This document shows, piece after piece, positions 8,409-17,142 of a stretch of 64,000 nt of DNA. The position numbers and the translations under genes were made by a program. This DNA comes from CAZQXD01 sp964597315. Its GTDB lineage: Bacteria > Pseudomonadota > Gammaproteobacteria > Competibacterales > Competibacteraceae. A model generated the notes under the pieces. It was given only the letters and a program-made list of their open reading frames with translations, ran no database searches and had not been told where the DNA came from. The stretch lies in assembly GCA_964597315.1 (NCBI GenBank), contig CAZQXD010000014.1, positions 12,011 through 76,010 of the forward strand, in the 5' to 3' direction. Numbering within the stretch: position 1 is the stretch's first letter; each line of letters starts with the position of its first letter.

Positions 8409-8427
8409 ATGTACATAATATGTACAT
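8409..8427. promoter_or_regulatory. TGTACA double operator candidate for the MerR/LitR-like regulator
   Basis: Two copies of the self-palindromic octamer ATGTACAT (8409-8416 and 8420-8427) are separated by AAT, giving an 11-bp centre-to-centre repeat, one helical turn. CarH/LitR-type MerR regulators are known to bind tandem TnTACA half-sites at about 11-bp spacing. A degenerate TGTATA occurs at 8357-8362. The site lies just upstream of the predicted -35 of the regulator's own gene. Confidence 0.55.
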
Positions 8428-8438
8428 AAATATAGCCA

Positions 8439-9887
8439 TCAGGCCGCTCTGGCTCGCCGCGACCGTTCCAAATACCTCGTCCAGCGATTGAAGGCGCCGG
8501 CCACCCCTAAGGCGTGTAGGCGATCCGGGCCGGTCGGTAGGCGGCGCTCCAGGGCGTTGGCCGCCGCCGCAGTCAGTCCACAGGCGCGCAGCATGTTATG
8601 GACAGTGGCGCTATCGTCCACGGGGGACGGAAGAGCAAGCGGCTGATCGCGGTTGCTTACCAGGCGCAGGTGTCTACCGGCAGTGGAAATCGAGCCGAGA
8701 CCGTCCAAACGGGGCGCTAGGTGGTGGATCAGGCGCTGGGGCAACCCAGGGTCGCGACGCAGGGATTCGGGCAGAGAAGCCAGCAAACCGAGCCATCGCG
8801 GGTTCAGCAGGGGATGGGCGCGGGCATAGTGGCGGTCCAGCAATTGCAAGTCGGCGACTGCTCCCCGACCTAGACCCTGGAACGGCAGTCCGGTGGGTCG
8901 AGGATGGATACCTTGCCCGGACAGTGTATACCGTCCCGTACCCGGCTCAGCCAGGCCCAGCCCCATCCCGGTCGCGGTCACCAGGGTGGCGCCGGCCGTG
9001 ACGGACAGCAGATCCTCGCACAGCTTTTCGTGGCCTCGATGCAAGGGGACTTCCCCGCCCCCCGCCAAGGCGATGCCCAGATAAGCCCGGCGGCGGTGTT
9101 CCGGGGCGTCACTGCCTTGCAACAGGTTTAGGCCACAGCGTTTGGCCACGTTGGCGGCCAGGTGGCGATCCCTGTCGGGACTGGCGTTGACCAGGGTTGG
9201 TCGCGCGCCCCCGGCGAGGGCCGCAGCCAGCAGCAACTTCCAAGCGGGGTCGCCCATGTGGAGCATGGCTTGGGGGGCGTGGTCAAAGCATTGCTCCACC
9301 GCCGCCACCAGGGCATCGCACAAGTCCGCTTCTTCTGGCAAGGGCTGGAGAGGCGACTCCAGAGGCGGGGTATGAAACGCCAGATCCCGATGGGTGGCGA
9401 CCGCGACACTGCCCGGCTCCACTCGCGCCACCCCGGCCAGTGTGGTGCGCGTTCCCCGCAACTCGCCCCAGGACAATAGCTCCAGGGCAGCGCCGTAGTC
9501 CACTAGGGCGCGGCTGCCTAATAAATCCACCATGGCCAAGGCGTCGCTAGCGATCCGGGCGCGGTCTCGATCATGCTGGAGCAGCACGGGGTAAGCGCCC
9601 AAGGCGTCAGGAACCACGGTCAGTCGATGACTGGGGCGATGAAAGTGCAGCCAACTCCGACCGAACAGCGGCCGGGCGCGCTTGCCCTGGGCCTGGGCGC
9701 GGAGTTCCGCGACTGCCGGTTGCACAGTCGGGTCGCCCCAATGGATAAGCACGTCCTCCGGGCCTTGCCATTCCGTGACGTCACCCGCCCCCGCCGAGTC
9801 TGTCCGCCAATGGCAGAATGGCACGGGCCGACCCGCCACGCCGCAGTCTGCATGGCGGGATGAGTATACCAACCGGATTACAGCCAT
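8439..9887 (-). CDS. Degenerate asparagine-synthetase-like protein (probable pseudoenzyme)
   Basis: A 482-residue protein with the two-part layout of asparagine synthetase B. The N-terminal half keeps the scaffold of the glutaminase domain (a VVPDALGAYPVLL strand equivalent to the family's DPLGxxPLYY, followed by a GVARVEPGSVAV hairpin) but has no catalytic Cys2. In the C-terminal half the ATP-pyrophosphatase loop SGGxDS is replaced by LHMGDPAWKLLLAAAL. The remaining fold is recognisable but the ATP-binding residues are missing. Activity as an amidotransferase or ATP-dependent ligase is therefore unlikely; a scaffold, regulatory or sequestering role is inferred. The ATG follows CGGAGACAACC, a good ribosome-binding site, and the frame is intact, so it appears maintained. 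It could alternatively be a very divergent member of the beta-lactam-synthetase/lasso-cyclase superfamily. Confidence 0.6.
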   Translation of the reverse strand: MAVIRLVYSSRHADCGVAGRPVPFCHWRTDSAGAGDVTEWQGPEDVLIHWGDPTVQPAVAELRAQAQGKRARPLFGRSWLHFHRPSHRLTVVPDALGAYPVLLQHDRDRARIASDALAMVDLLGSRALVDYGAALELLSWGELRGTRTTLAGVARVEPGSVAVATHRDLAFHTPPLESPLQPLPEEADLCDALVAAVEQCFDHAPQAMLHMGDPAWKLLLAAALAGGARPTLVNASPDRDRHLAANVAKRCGLNLLQGSDAPEHRRRAYLGIALAGGGEVPLHRGHEKLCEDLLSVTAGATLVTATGMGLGLAEPGTGRYTLSGQGIHPRPTGLPFQGLGRGAVADLQLLDRHYARAHPLLNPRWLGLLASLPESLRRDPGLPQRLIHHLAPRLDGLGSISTAGRHLRLVSNRDQPLALPSPVDDSATVHNMLRACGLTAAAANALERRLPTGPDRLHALGVAGAFNRWTRYLERSRRARAA

Positions 9888-10013
9888 GGTTGTCTCCGAA
9901 TCAATGTGTTACAACCATGTCTGCAAAGCTTGGGCCAGCTTTAGTCGGAGCTTTTGGGAGCCTAGAGGCGTATCAACTACAGGGGGTCTTCAGGGGCGCC
10001 ACCGGGGAATAAC

Positions 10014-12275
10014 TTAGCCCATCCGCACCAGCCCCCCCAGCCCCGCCTGTTTCAGGGCTTGATTGAGCAACCCCCGGATGGCGGACCCGTCGTCTAGGGT
10101 CAGGGCGTGTTCCAGTAGCTCTCGCGCCCAAGATTGGGAGACGCTGCGCACCACCCATTTAACCCGAGGCAGGCTGGCGCTGGAGACGCTCAGGCCGTCC
10201 AGACCCATACCCAGCAATAGCACCACGGCCGCCGGATCGGAGGCCATTTCCCCGCACAGGCTGACCGGCGTATCCCTGGAGTGGGCCTTGTCCACCACTT
10301 CCCGGATGGCGTTCAGCACCGCCGGGTGCAGGCTGTCGTAGAGATCCGATACCCGATGATTGTTACGATCCACGGCCAGTAGGTATTGGGTGAGGTCGTT
10401 ACTGCCGATGGACAGAAATTCCACCCGCTCGGCCAGGCGGTCGGCCAGATACACCGCCGAGGGCACTTCCACCATGGCCCCTACCGGGGGGCGTAGCGCA
10501 TCCAGGCCCTCCTCGTTCAGTTCCTCTTGCACGGCCTTCAGCAATGCCAGGGCCTCGTCCAGTTCGCTCAGGCGGCTGATCATTGGCAGCAGCAGTTGCA
10601 GATTGCCATGGCCGATGTTGGCCCGCAGCAAGGCCCGGAGCTGGGTGCGGAAGATATCCGGGTGGTCCAGGGTCAGGCGAATGCCCCGCCAGCCTAGGAA
10701 AGGGTTGTTCTCACCGGCCACCGGAAAATAGTCCAGGGGTTTATCGCCGCCCACATCCAGGCTGCGCATGGTCACTGGTAGGGGGGCCATGGTCTCCAGC
10801 ACTTCCCGATAGATACGGGTCTGTTCGTCCTCGCCGGGGAAGGATTGGCGGATCATGAACGGGAACTCGGTGCGATACAGCCCCACGCCTTCGGCGCCAT
10901 TGGCCGTGGCTATGGATAGGTCCGCCAGCAATCCGGCATTGACCCGTAGCTCCAGGCGGGCGTTGTCCGGGGTTTGGGCGGGCAGGTCGGCCAGGGTTTG
11001 CAATTCGGCGGTCAGGGCCTGATCCTCCTGGACCAGGCGCTGGAACTCCTCCAGCACGGCCCGGGTGGGTTGGATGAACACCCGGCCCTGATAGCCGTCC
11101 ACGGCGACGTCGGCCCCCTCCAACCGACCCACCGGCAGTCGCCCTAGGCCCATCACCGCCGGCACCCCCAGTGCCCGGGCCAGGATAGCGGTATGGGACA
11201 GGGCCGAACTTTTCAATGAGACAATGCCCGCCAATTGCTCTAGGGGCACCTCGGCGATTCGCGCCACGCTCACCTCTTCCCCCACCAGTACGCAACGATC
11301 CGGGTACTGACGGGGACCGGCGTCGGCATTTTGCAGGCGCATCAATACCCGCCGACCAATGGCCCGAATGTCCTCGGCCCGGGTGCGAAGATAAGGGTCT
11401 TCCATGGTCTCGAACACTTGGGCATGTTCGACGATGGTGTCCCGCCAGGCGCCGGGCGCCCACTGACCGGCGCGGATGCGCTTGACGGTATCGGTGAACA
11501 GCCAGTCGTTATCCAGGAACAGGGTGTAGACGTCGAATAAGCTCTGGGCCTCTCCGGCCACCAGGGTGGCCATGCGCTGGCCGCTTTCCTGAAGCTCGGT
11601 CTGGACCACCCGCACGGCGTAGGCGAAGGCCGCCTCTTCGGCGGCCGGGTCCCGGGCCTTGCGTTCAGGCACGGAATCCAGATTGGCGAAAGGGGAGGGC
11701 AGCACCACCGTGCCCACCCCCACCCCCGGCGCGGCGGGTACGCCTTTCAGAAAACCGCTGTGGGGCCGCCCGGCCAGTAACCGGCTGGTGGCGCCCACGG
11801 CGGCGGCGGCCTCGATGGCGCCGGCCAGTTGGGCGGCGATGGTGACCACGAAAGCGGTTTCGTCCTCACTAAAGAGCCGACTATCCCGTTGTTGCACCAC
11901 CAGCACCCCGAGCCGCTGGCGGTAGCGCACCAGAGGGACGCCCAGGAAGGCGTGATAGCGCTCTTCGCCGGTCTCGGGAAAATACCGATAGCGGGGATGG
12001 GCGGCGGCGTTATCCAGATTGAGCAGTTCCTGGCGCTCCCCCACCAGCCCCACCAGCCCTTCCTGGGGGCTTAGGCGTACTTCGCCGATGGCCACCGGGT
12101 TGAGACCGTCGGTGGCCACCAGCACATAGTTGCCTTGGGCGGGATCGGCCAGATACACGGAGCAAACATCCACTGCTATGGATTCCTTGACCCGGCGCAC
12201 GGCGATGGCCAGGGCCTGATCCAGGTTGCTGGCGGTGCCCACCTCCTGGGCGATACGATGCAAAATAGTCAGCAT
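10014..12275 (-). CDS. ptsP: Phosphoenolpyruvate-protein phosphotransferase PtsP (EI-Ntr)
   Basis: A 753-residue enzyme I of the nitrogen PTS. Residues 1-165 form a GAF sensor domain, then come the PTS enzyme-I N-terminal domain, the swivelling phosphohistidine domain (SALSHTAILARALGVPAVMG, active His near 361) and the C-terminal PEP-binding TIM barrel with GVGLYRTEFPFM, FLGWRGIR, SIGSNDLTQYLLAVDRNN and SLCGEMASDP. It autophosphorylates from PEP and passes phosphate to NPr, linking carbon and nitrogen status to potassium transport, storage polymers and stress responses. Length and domain order match the family. No ptsO or ptsN is in the window. Its promoter must lie in the 394-base spacer upstream. 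Confidence 0.95.
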   Translation of the reverse strand: MLTILHRIAQEVGTASNLDQALAIAVRRVKESIAVDVCSVYLADPAQGNYVLVATDGLNPVAIGEVRLSPQEGLVGLVGERQELLNLDNAAAHPRYRYFPETGEERYHAFLGVPLVRYRQRLGVLVVQQRDSRLFSEDETAFVVTIAAQLAGAIEAAAAVGATSRLLAGRPHSGFLKGVPAAPGVGVGTVVLPSPFANLDSVPERKARDPAAEEAAFAYAVRVVQTELQESGQRMATLVAGEAQSLFDVYTLFLDNDWLFTDTVKRIRAGQWAPGAWRDTIVEHAQVFETMEDPYLRTRAEDIRAIGRRVLMRLQNADAGPRQYPDRCVLVGEEVSVARIAEVPLEQLAGIVSLKSSALSHTAILARALGVPAVMGLGRLPVGRLEGADVAVDGYQGRVFIQPTRAVLEEFQRLVQEDQALTAELQTLADLPAQTPDNARLELRVNAGLLADLSIATANGAEGVGLYRTEFPFMIRQSFPGEDEQTRIYREVLETMAPLPVTMRSLDVGGDKPLDYFPVAGENNPFLGWRGIRLTLDHPDIFRTQLRALLRANIGHGNLQLLLPMISRLSELDEALALLKAVQEELNEEGLDALRPPVGAMVEVPSAVYLADRLAERVEFLSIGSNDLTQYLLAVDRNNHRVSDLYDSLHPAVLNAIREVVDKAHSRDTPVSLCGEMASDPAAVVLLLGMGLDGLSVSSASLPRVKWVVRSVSQSWARELLEHALTLDDGSAIRGLLNQALKQAGLGGLVRMG

Positions 12276-12669
12276 GTCAGACTCGCCTACCGGCCGACGG
12301 CCGGATTTTGGGGTTGGAGGACGTCTGGTGATTCAACGGTGTAACCTCGCGGGCCTTACCCGATCGAATGGCGTCCGGGGTTTGCTCTGTATTGGTGCGA
12401 CTAGGGGGTGGCCCCGCCGCTCGTATCAACCGGATAACCACCGAGCTTATTTCGACAAGTTACTGTATTTAGAGACCACGACTGTGGTTTTCCAAGCTAA
12501 GGTTAGGATTCTTGACGGCGTTTTTCGGACCTATGGCCGCCATGCGCCTGCTTGCCATGCAAACTGCGTTCCTGGTTTCGGTGGGTTGCCCGTTGGGGGC
12601 CATGGGTTTCGCCATGGCATTGGGCGTGGATGAAGGAGAATTAAATGGGACCGATTGCCGTAGCGTCGG
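12276..12669. other. 394-base spacer upstream of ptsP; two weak small ORFs
   Basis: No established gene is recognised. On the + strand, ATG GCC GCC ATG at about 12532-12672 opens a 46-codon frame with a hydrophobic stretch (LLAMQTAFLVSVGCPLGAMG) but no ribosome-binding site. A strong AAGGAG stands seven bases before an ATG at 12644 that would encode about 30 residues overlapping antisense to the 3' end of the response-regulator gene. Neither has recognisable relatives. The ptsP promoter is expected on the minus strand here. Confidence 0.3.
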
Positions 12670-13284
12670 TTAATGGTGCTGTCGCAGCATCAGATCCACC
12701 AGTTCCGCCAGGGTCCGAACCTGCATTTTTTCCATGACCGCAGCGCGGTGAATTTCCACCGTGCGCTGGCTGATGCCCAACTCGTGGGCCGTGATTTTGT
12801 TGGTTTTACCGGTCACCATCCGGTCCAGGACTTCCCGCTCTCGGGGGGTGAGCGTGTGCAGCCGGGCTTGGATGCCGTGCTGTTCCTTCTGGTCCCGATA
12901 GTGGGCCAGGTTGTCGGCCAAAGCACGTTCGATATGCTCCAGCAAGTCCTGATCCCGGAGGGGTTTTTGAATGAATTCGACAGCCCCGTGCTTCATGGCT
13001 CGCACCGCCATGGGTACATCCCCGTGGCCGGTGATAAAAATGATCGGCAACAGGGCCTTGCGCCGGACCAGCTCCACCTGTAAATCCAGCCCGCTCATGC
13101 CGGGCATGCGGACATCCAACACCAGACAGCCCGGCTGCTTGGGATCAAAATCGTCCAGAAACGCCGCAGCGGACGTATACGCCGCCACCGTGTGCGCCAC
13201 GGACTCCAGCAACTCCACGAGGGAGTCGAGTACGGCGGGATCATCGTCGATGACAAATACGGTGGGTTTGCGCTCAGGGGACAT
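12670..13284 (-). CDS. FixJ-family response regulator (receiver plus LuxR-type HTH)
   Basis: A 204-residue two-domain transcription factor. The receiver domain has the acidic pair in VIDDDPAVLD, phospho-acceptor D57 in LVLDVRMPG, the conserved threonine in FITGHGDVPMAV and lysine in FIQKPLRD. The C-terminal LuxR/FixJ HTH (LTPREREVLDRMVTGKTNK, then ELGISQRTVEIHRAAVMEKM) binds DNA. The gene overlaps the 3' end of the sensor-kinase gene by 11 bases, so kinase and regulator are co-transcribed and translationally coupled. The target genes are unknown; the divergent PHA synthase gene beyond the kinase is a candidate by position only. Confidence 0.93.
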   Translation of the reverse strand: MSPERKPTVFVIDDDPAVLDSLVELLESVAHTVAAYTSAAAFLDDFDPKQPGCLVLDVRMPGMSGLDLQVELVRRKALLPIIFITGHGDVPMAVRAMKHGAVEFIQKPLRDQDLLEHIERALADNLAHYRDQKEQHGIQARLHTLTPREREVLDRMVTGKTNKITAHELGISQRTVEIHRAAVMEKMQVRTLAELVDLMLRQHH

Positions 13285-14791
13285 GTCCTAGGTTCGCTGG
13301 CAGGGTGAAATGGAAAACAGCGCCGCATTGTGGGTTTACGCTAAACCACAGTTGCCCGCCATGGGAAGTAATAATACTTCGACTGATGGACAAGCCTACG
13401 CCCAGGCCCGAATGCTTAGTGGTGAAGAAGGGATCGAACAACTGCTCGGTTCCGGCATTAGGCAGGCCAATACCCCAGTCGGACACGCTGACCATCACTT
13501 CGCCCGAAGCATGGCGCTGGGTTTTGAGACAGATCCGTCGATCCGCTGCCGGAACGGTTTCCATGGCGTCCAGGGCATTGCGGAGCAGATTGATGATAAC
13601 TTGTTGAATCTGTATCTGGTCCACCGTTATCGGGGGCAGGTTTTCGGCCAGTTCCAATTCGAGCTGACAGTCGAGACTACGGGTGTCGGCCCGGGCCAGT
13701 TCCACGCCATCCCTAATCAGAGTATTGATATCGATGGTCTGATAGTGGTTGTCGCCGCGCCGGGACAGATTGCGGATACGGCGAATGATCTTCCCGGCCC
13801 GCTGGGCCTGAGCGTCGATTTTAGCGAGCAAAATCTGGATTTTTACGGTATCGGCGGTGCCGGATTGCAGCCGGTGGCGGGCCGCCTGGCTGTAGTTGGC
13901 CACGGCGGTTAGGGGTTGGTTGATTTCGTGGGCGATGCCAGCGGCCATTTCTCCCAAGCTATGCAATCGGGTGATATGGGCCAGCCGCTCGCGATGCTGG
14001 CTAGCCTCCTTCTCGGCGTGCAGTCGTTCGGTGATGTCCTGGGCCACGGTGATAAGGCCCACCGTATGCCCAGCGTCGTCCAGTTGTGGTATTCGATCCA
14101 TCTGCACCCAGCGGCTGCCCTGGGGGGTGGGTAGGTCCACCAACTCCCCCAGTCTGGGGGTGGCGCTGTCCAGAATCGCCCGATGACTGGCTTCAAGCAG
14201 GGGAGCCTGGGCCGCCTTGAACAGGTCGAAAAACGACTTGTTTCGTAGTTCCTCTCGGGTCAGCCCCAAAAACCGGCTAACGGCGGCGTTAGTCCGGCGG
14301 ACCCGGCCCTGGTGGTCCAGATACCAGATCAAGGCCGGCACCGCGTCCAGGATCATCCGATAGTCTTCCCGTTGCCGGTGCAGTTCCTCCGCAGCCTTCG
14401 CCCGGGCGCTTAGATCCCGAACAATACCCACAAACCGGGGGGCGTCGGGCAGGTTGATTTCGCCCACCGCCAAGTCCATGGGAAAGATACTGCCGTCTTT
14501 CCTGAGGCCGGTGACTTCTCGGCCGCTGCCGATGATCCGGCGCTGGCCGGTATGCAGATAATTTTGCAGGTAGCGGTCATGCTGGCTCTGGTAGGGTTCG
14601 GGCATCAGCAGCCGTACGTTACGATTCAATGCCTCCGCCGCCGAATAACCAAACAGCCGCTCGGCGGCGGCGTTGAAGGTTTTGATGCACCCTTGGTGAT
14701 CGATGACGATGATGGCGTCCACGGCCGCCTCCAATAGCGCATTCAGATAAGCTTCGGCGTCCCGGCCTGGGACTGAACCATCGGTTGGCAT
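13274..14791 (-). CDS. FixL-like PAS sensor histidine kinase
   Basis: A 505-residue soluble kinase with two PAS domains (about 15-130 and 140-255), a HisKA dimerisation helix with phospho-acceptor H288 in GIAHEINQPLTAVANYS, and a HATPase domain with the N box (VIINLLRNALDAM), a DWGIGLPNAG G1 box and GLGVGLSISRSII. PAS1 has the FixL-type YLHTGQRRIIGSGREVTG segment, but where oxygen-sensing FixL has its haem-ligating histidine just before IIG this protein has R85. It is therefore probably not a haem oxygen sensor. No membrane segments are present. It should phosphorylate the overlapping FixJ-type regulator. Confidence 0.92.
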   Translation of the reverse strand: MPTDGSVPGRDAEAYLNALLEAAVDAIIVIDHQGCIKTFNAAAERLFGYSAAEALNRNVRLLMPEPYQSQHDRYLQNYLHTGQRRIIGSGREVTGLRKDGSIFPMDLAVGEINLPDAPRFVGIVRDLSARAKAAEELHRQREDYRMILDAVPALIWYLDHQGRVRRTNAAVSRFLGLTREELRNKSFFDLFKAAQAPLLEASHRAILDSATPRLGELVDLPTPQGSRWVQMDRIPQLDDAGHTVGLITVAQDITERLHAEKEASQHRERLAHITRLHSLGEMAAGIAHEINQPLTAVANYSQAARHRLQSGTADTVKIQILLAKIDAQAQRAGKIIRRIRNLSRRGDNHYQTIDINTLIRDGVELARADTRSLDCQLELELAENLPPITVDQIQIQQVIINLLRNALDAMETVPAADRRICLKTQRHASGEVMVSVSDWGIGLPNAGTEQLFDPFFTTKHSGLGVGLSISRSIITSHGGQLWFSVNPQCGAVFHFTLPANLGHVP

Positions 14792-14929
14792 GGGTGTTGT
14801 TCCGGTGTCATCGCGGATAAATCAGGCTTGCGATACGCTATACGCCTGTCAAGATCATGGACTGGTCCAAACGTGTTTGCCGTGGTCGGGTCTAGGAGCC
14901 TGGCTTTCGGTTAATATGGAGAATACGCT

Positions 14930-16756
14930 ATGTCCGATCAATCCTCCAAGGTGGTGCCGCTAGTCCCGGCAAAAGATAGCCCGAGACCCACCCTGACCCC
15001 CGGGCGTCGACCCGCGCCGGAGCAGTGGGTGCTGGGTGGTTATTTGGCCGAAAGCCTGGACCGGGCGGTGCATGCCGGGCTGGCCCGATTCACCGCCGGT
15101 TTGTCCCCGGCGGCCCTGACCCTGGCCTACCTGGACTGGTGGGTACACCTGGCCCAATCTCCGGGCAAGCAGCTCCGATTGGGCGAGAAAGCCCTACGCA
15201 AGGGGGTGCGCCTGGGCCAGTACGCCGCCCGGGCCGCCGATCCCGAAACCGCGCCCTGTATCGAACCCCTGCCCCAGGACCGGCGCTTCATGGACCCGGC
15301 CTGGCGGCGCTGGCCTTACAATCTGATCTATCAGTCTTTTCTTCTGAACCAGCAGTGGTGGTGCAACGCCACCACCGGGGTGCGGGGAGTATCCCGTCAG
15401 AACGAGGCCATCGTGGAATTCGCCACCCGCCAGTTGTTGGATGTGTTTTCCCCTTCCAACTACCCGCTCACCAATCCTGAGATTCTGGACGCCACAATCC
15501 GGGAAGGTGGTCTCAATCTGGTCCGGGGTTTCGAGAATTTTGTAAAGGACTGGGAGCGGGCCACGAGCGGCAAGAAGCCGGTGGGCGCGGAAGACTACCA
15601 GCCTGGGGTCAACGTGGCGGTCAGCCCCGGCAAGGTGGTCTATCGCAACCGGCTGATCGAACTGATACAGTACGCCCCCGCCACCGACAAGGTCCATGCC
15701 GAGCCGGTGCTGATCGTACCGGCCTGGATCATGAAGTACTACATTCTGGACCTGTCCCCGGACAATTCCCTGGTGCGCTATCTGGTGGAACAGGGGCACA
15801 CGGTGTTCGCCGTCTCCTGGAAAAACCCGGACGCCGCCGACCGGGACCTGGGTATGGGCGATTACCGGCGGCTGGGGGTCATGGCGGCCCTGGATGCCAT
15901 CGCCGCCATCGTCCCGGGGCGCAAGGTCCAGGGAGTGGGCTATTGCTTGGGGGGCACGCTGCTGACCATCGCTGCGGCGGCCATGGCCCGGGATGGGGAC
16001 GAGCGCCTAGCTGGACTGACCCTGTTGGCCGCCCAGACCGATTTTTCCGAAGCCGGGGAGTTGACCCTGTTCATCAACCAGAGCCAGCTCACGTTTCTGG
16101 AAGACATGATGTGGGATCAGGGCTATCTGGACACCAAGCAGATGGCTGGGGCTTTTCAACTCCTGCGCTCCAATGATCTGATCTGGTCGCGCATGGTTCA
16201 CGACTACCTGCTGGGCAAGCGGGCGCCCATGAACGATCTGATGGCCTGGAACGCCGACCAGACCCGGATGCCCTACCGGATGCACAGTGAATACCTGCAT
16301 CGGCTATTTCTGAATAACGAACTGGCCACTGGTCTCTACCAGGTGGACGGTCGTCCCATCGCCATCCCCGATATCCGCGCTCCCCTGTTCGCGGTGGGCG
16401 CCCAGAAAGACCATGTGGCGCCCTGGAAGTCGGTCTACAAGATCCATCTGCTGGCCGACGCCGAGGAGGTGACTTTTCTGCTCACCAGCGGCGGCCATAA
16501 TGCCGGCATCGTCAGCCCCCCGGGACATCCCCGGCGCAGCTACCAGATGGCCGCCCGCCGGGAGGGGGAGCGGTTTATCGACCCGGACAACTGGCGGGAC
16601 ACCACCCCCTCCCACCCAGGCTCCTGGTGGCCGGCCTGGCAGGGCTGGCTGGCCCAGCGCTCCAGTGGCCGGACATGGCCCCCGGCCATGGGAGCGCCGG
16701 ACAAGGGCTTTCCGGTGCTAGGGGACGCGCCAGGGAGTTATGTTTTCCAGCAATGA
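14930..16756 (+). CDS. phaC: Poly(3-hydroxyalkanoate) synthase, PhaC-like
   Basis: A 608-residue alpha/beta-hydrolase-type polymerase. The lipase-like box GYCLGG carries catalytic C339; the catalytic Asp is in AQKDHVAPW and the His in SGGHNAGIV. The N-terminal PhaC domain includes the NYPLTNPEIL and NLVRGFENFVKDW segments, and the core includes PAWIMKYYILDLSP, matching class I synthases in length and motifs. It polymerises hydroxyacyl-CoA into intracellular storage granules. The ATG follows TGGAG at a good distance. Acetoacetyl-CoA reductase, ketothiolase and phasin genes are not adjacent. It is transcribed divergently from the FixL-like kinase across a 138-base region that must hold both promoters. 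Confidence 0.93.
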   Translation: MSDQSSKVVPLVPAKDSPRPTLTPGRRPAPEQWVLGGYLAESLDRAVHAGLARFTAGLSPAALTLAYLDWWVHLAQSPGKQLRLGEKALRKGVRLGQYAARAADPETAPCIEPLPQDRRFMDPAWRRWPYNLIYQSFLLNQQWWCNATTGVRGVSRQNEAIVEFATRQLLDVFSPSNYPLTNPEILDATIREGGLNLVRGFENFVKDWERATSGKKPVGAEDYQPGVNVAVSPGKVVYRNRLIELIQYAPATDKVHAEPVLIVPAWIMKYYILDLSPDNSLVRYLVEQGHTVFAVSWKNPDAADRDLGMGDYRRLGVMAALDAIAAIVPGRKVQGVGYCLGGTLLTIAAAAMARDGDERLAGLTLLAAQTDFSEAGELTLFINQSQLTFLEDMMWDQGYLDTKQMAGAFQLLRSNDLIWSRMVHDYLLGKRAPMNDLMAWNADQTRMPYRMHSEYLHRLFLNNELATGLYQVDGRPIAIPDIRAPLFAVGAQKDHVAPWKSVYKIHLLADAEEVTFLLTSGGHNAGIVSPPGHPRRSYQMAARREGERFIDPDNWRDTTPSHPGSWWPAWQGWLAQRSSGRTWPPAMGAPDKGFPVLGDAPGSYVFQQ

Positions 16757-16837
16757 CAGGCTGCGGTCGCAGCGCCCGGTGTGTCAGGTGCTAGTATTCT
16801 GAAGTAAGGCTCTTGCTGTGCCCGGGAGTACGCCATC

Positions 16838-17071
16838 ATGCCCCAGACCAATCTGATCGAAATCGTGGCCACCGACGAGTTCCACGGTACTGCCGCTTAT
16901 CCCAGCGAGTATCTGAAATCCTTGCCCAGGGACGAGCGGATCGCCAAGCTGATTACGTTTATCGAGGCGTTACAGGGGGAGTACGAGTTGGCGGCGGATG
17001 GGGCGGAGCGGGCCAGGGTGGCGGTACTCAAGCAGGCCGCCAAGGAGTATCTCAAGACCCTGGGGGCTTGA
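16838..17071 (+). CDS. Small protein of unknown function (77 aa)
   Basis: A 77-residue, acidic, mostly helical cytosolic protein beginning MPQTNLIEIVATDEFHGTAA, followed by two probable amphipathic helices (EYLKSLPRDERIAKLITFIEA and ERARVAVLKQAAKEYLKTLG). No family is recognised. A GGGAG lies 10 bases before the ATG. It sits 81 bases downstream of the PHA synthase in the same direction, with a strong hairpin just past its stop, so it may be co-transcribed. A granule-associated role is only a positional guess, since it does not look like a phasin. Confidence 0.55.
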   Translation: MPQTNLIEIVATDEFHGTAAYPSEYLKSLPRDERIAKLITFIEALQGEYELAADGAERARVAVLKQAAKEYLKTLGA

Positions 17072-17109
17072 CCGCGCCTGGCATCCATGGATTTTTGAGT
17101 ATTCCGGTC

Positions 17110-17134
17110 GGGGCGGACACCTAGAGTCCGCCCC
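17110..17134. terminator. Perfect hairpin between convergent genes
   Basis: GGGGCGGAC (17110-17118) and GTCCGCCCC (17126-17134) form a perfect 9-bp stem with a 7-base loop. It lies between the stop of the small protein and the stop of the PEP-CTERM gene. There is no T-run, so it may work in both directions or through Rho. Confidence 0.65.
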
Positions 17135-17142
17135 GATGGATG

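Noticed and set aside
13274..14791. Naming the kinase as a true oxygen-sensing FixL
   Set aside because: The haem-ligand position is Arg, and no second candidate His is placed correctly.
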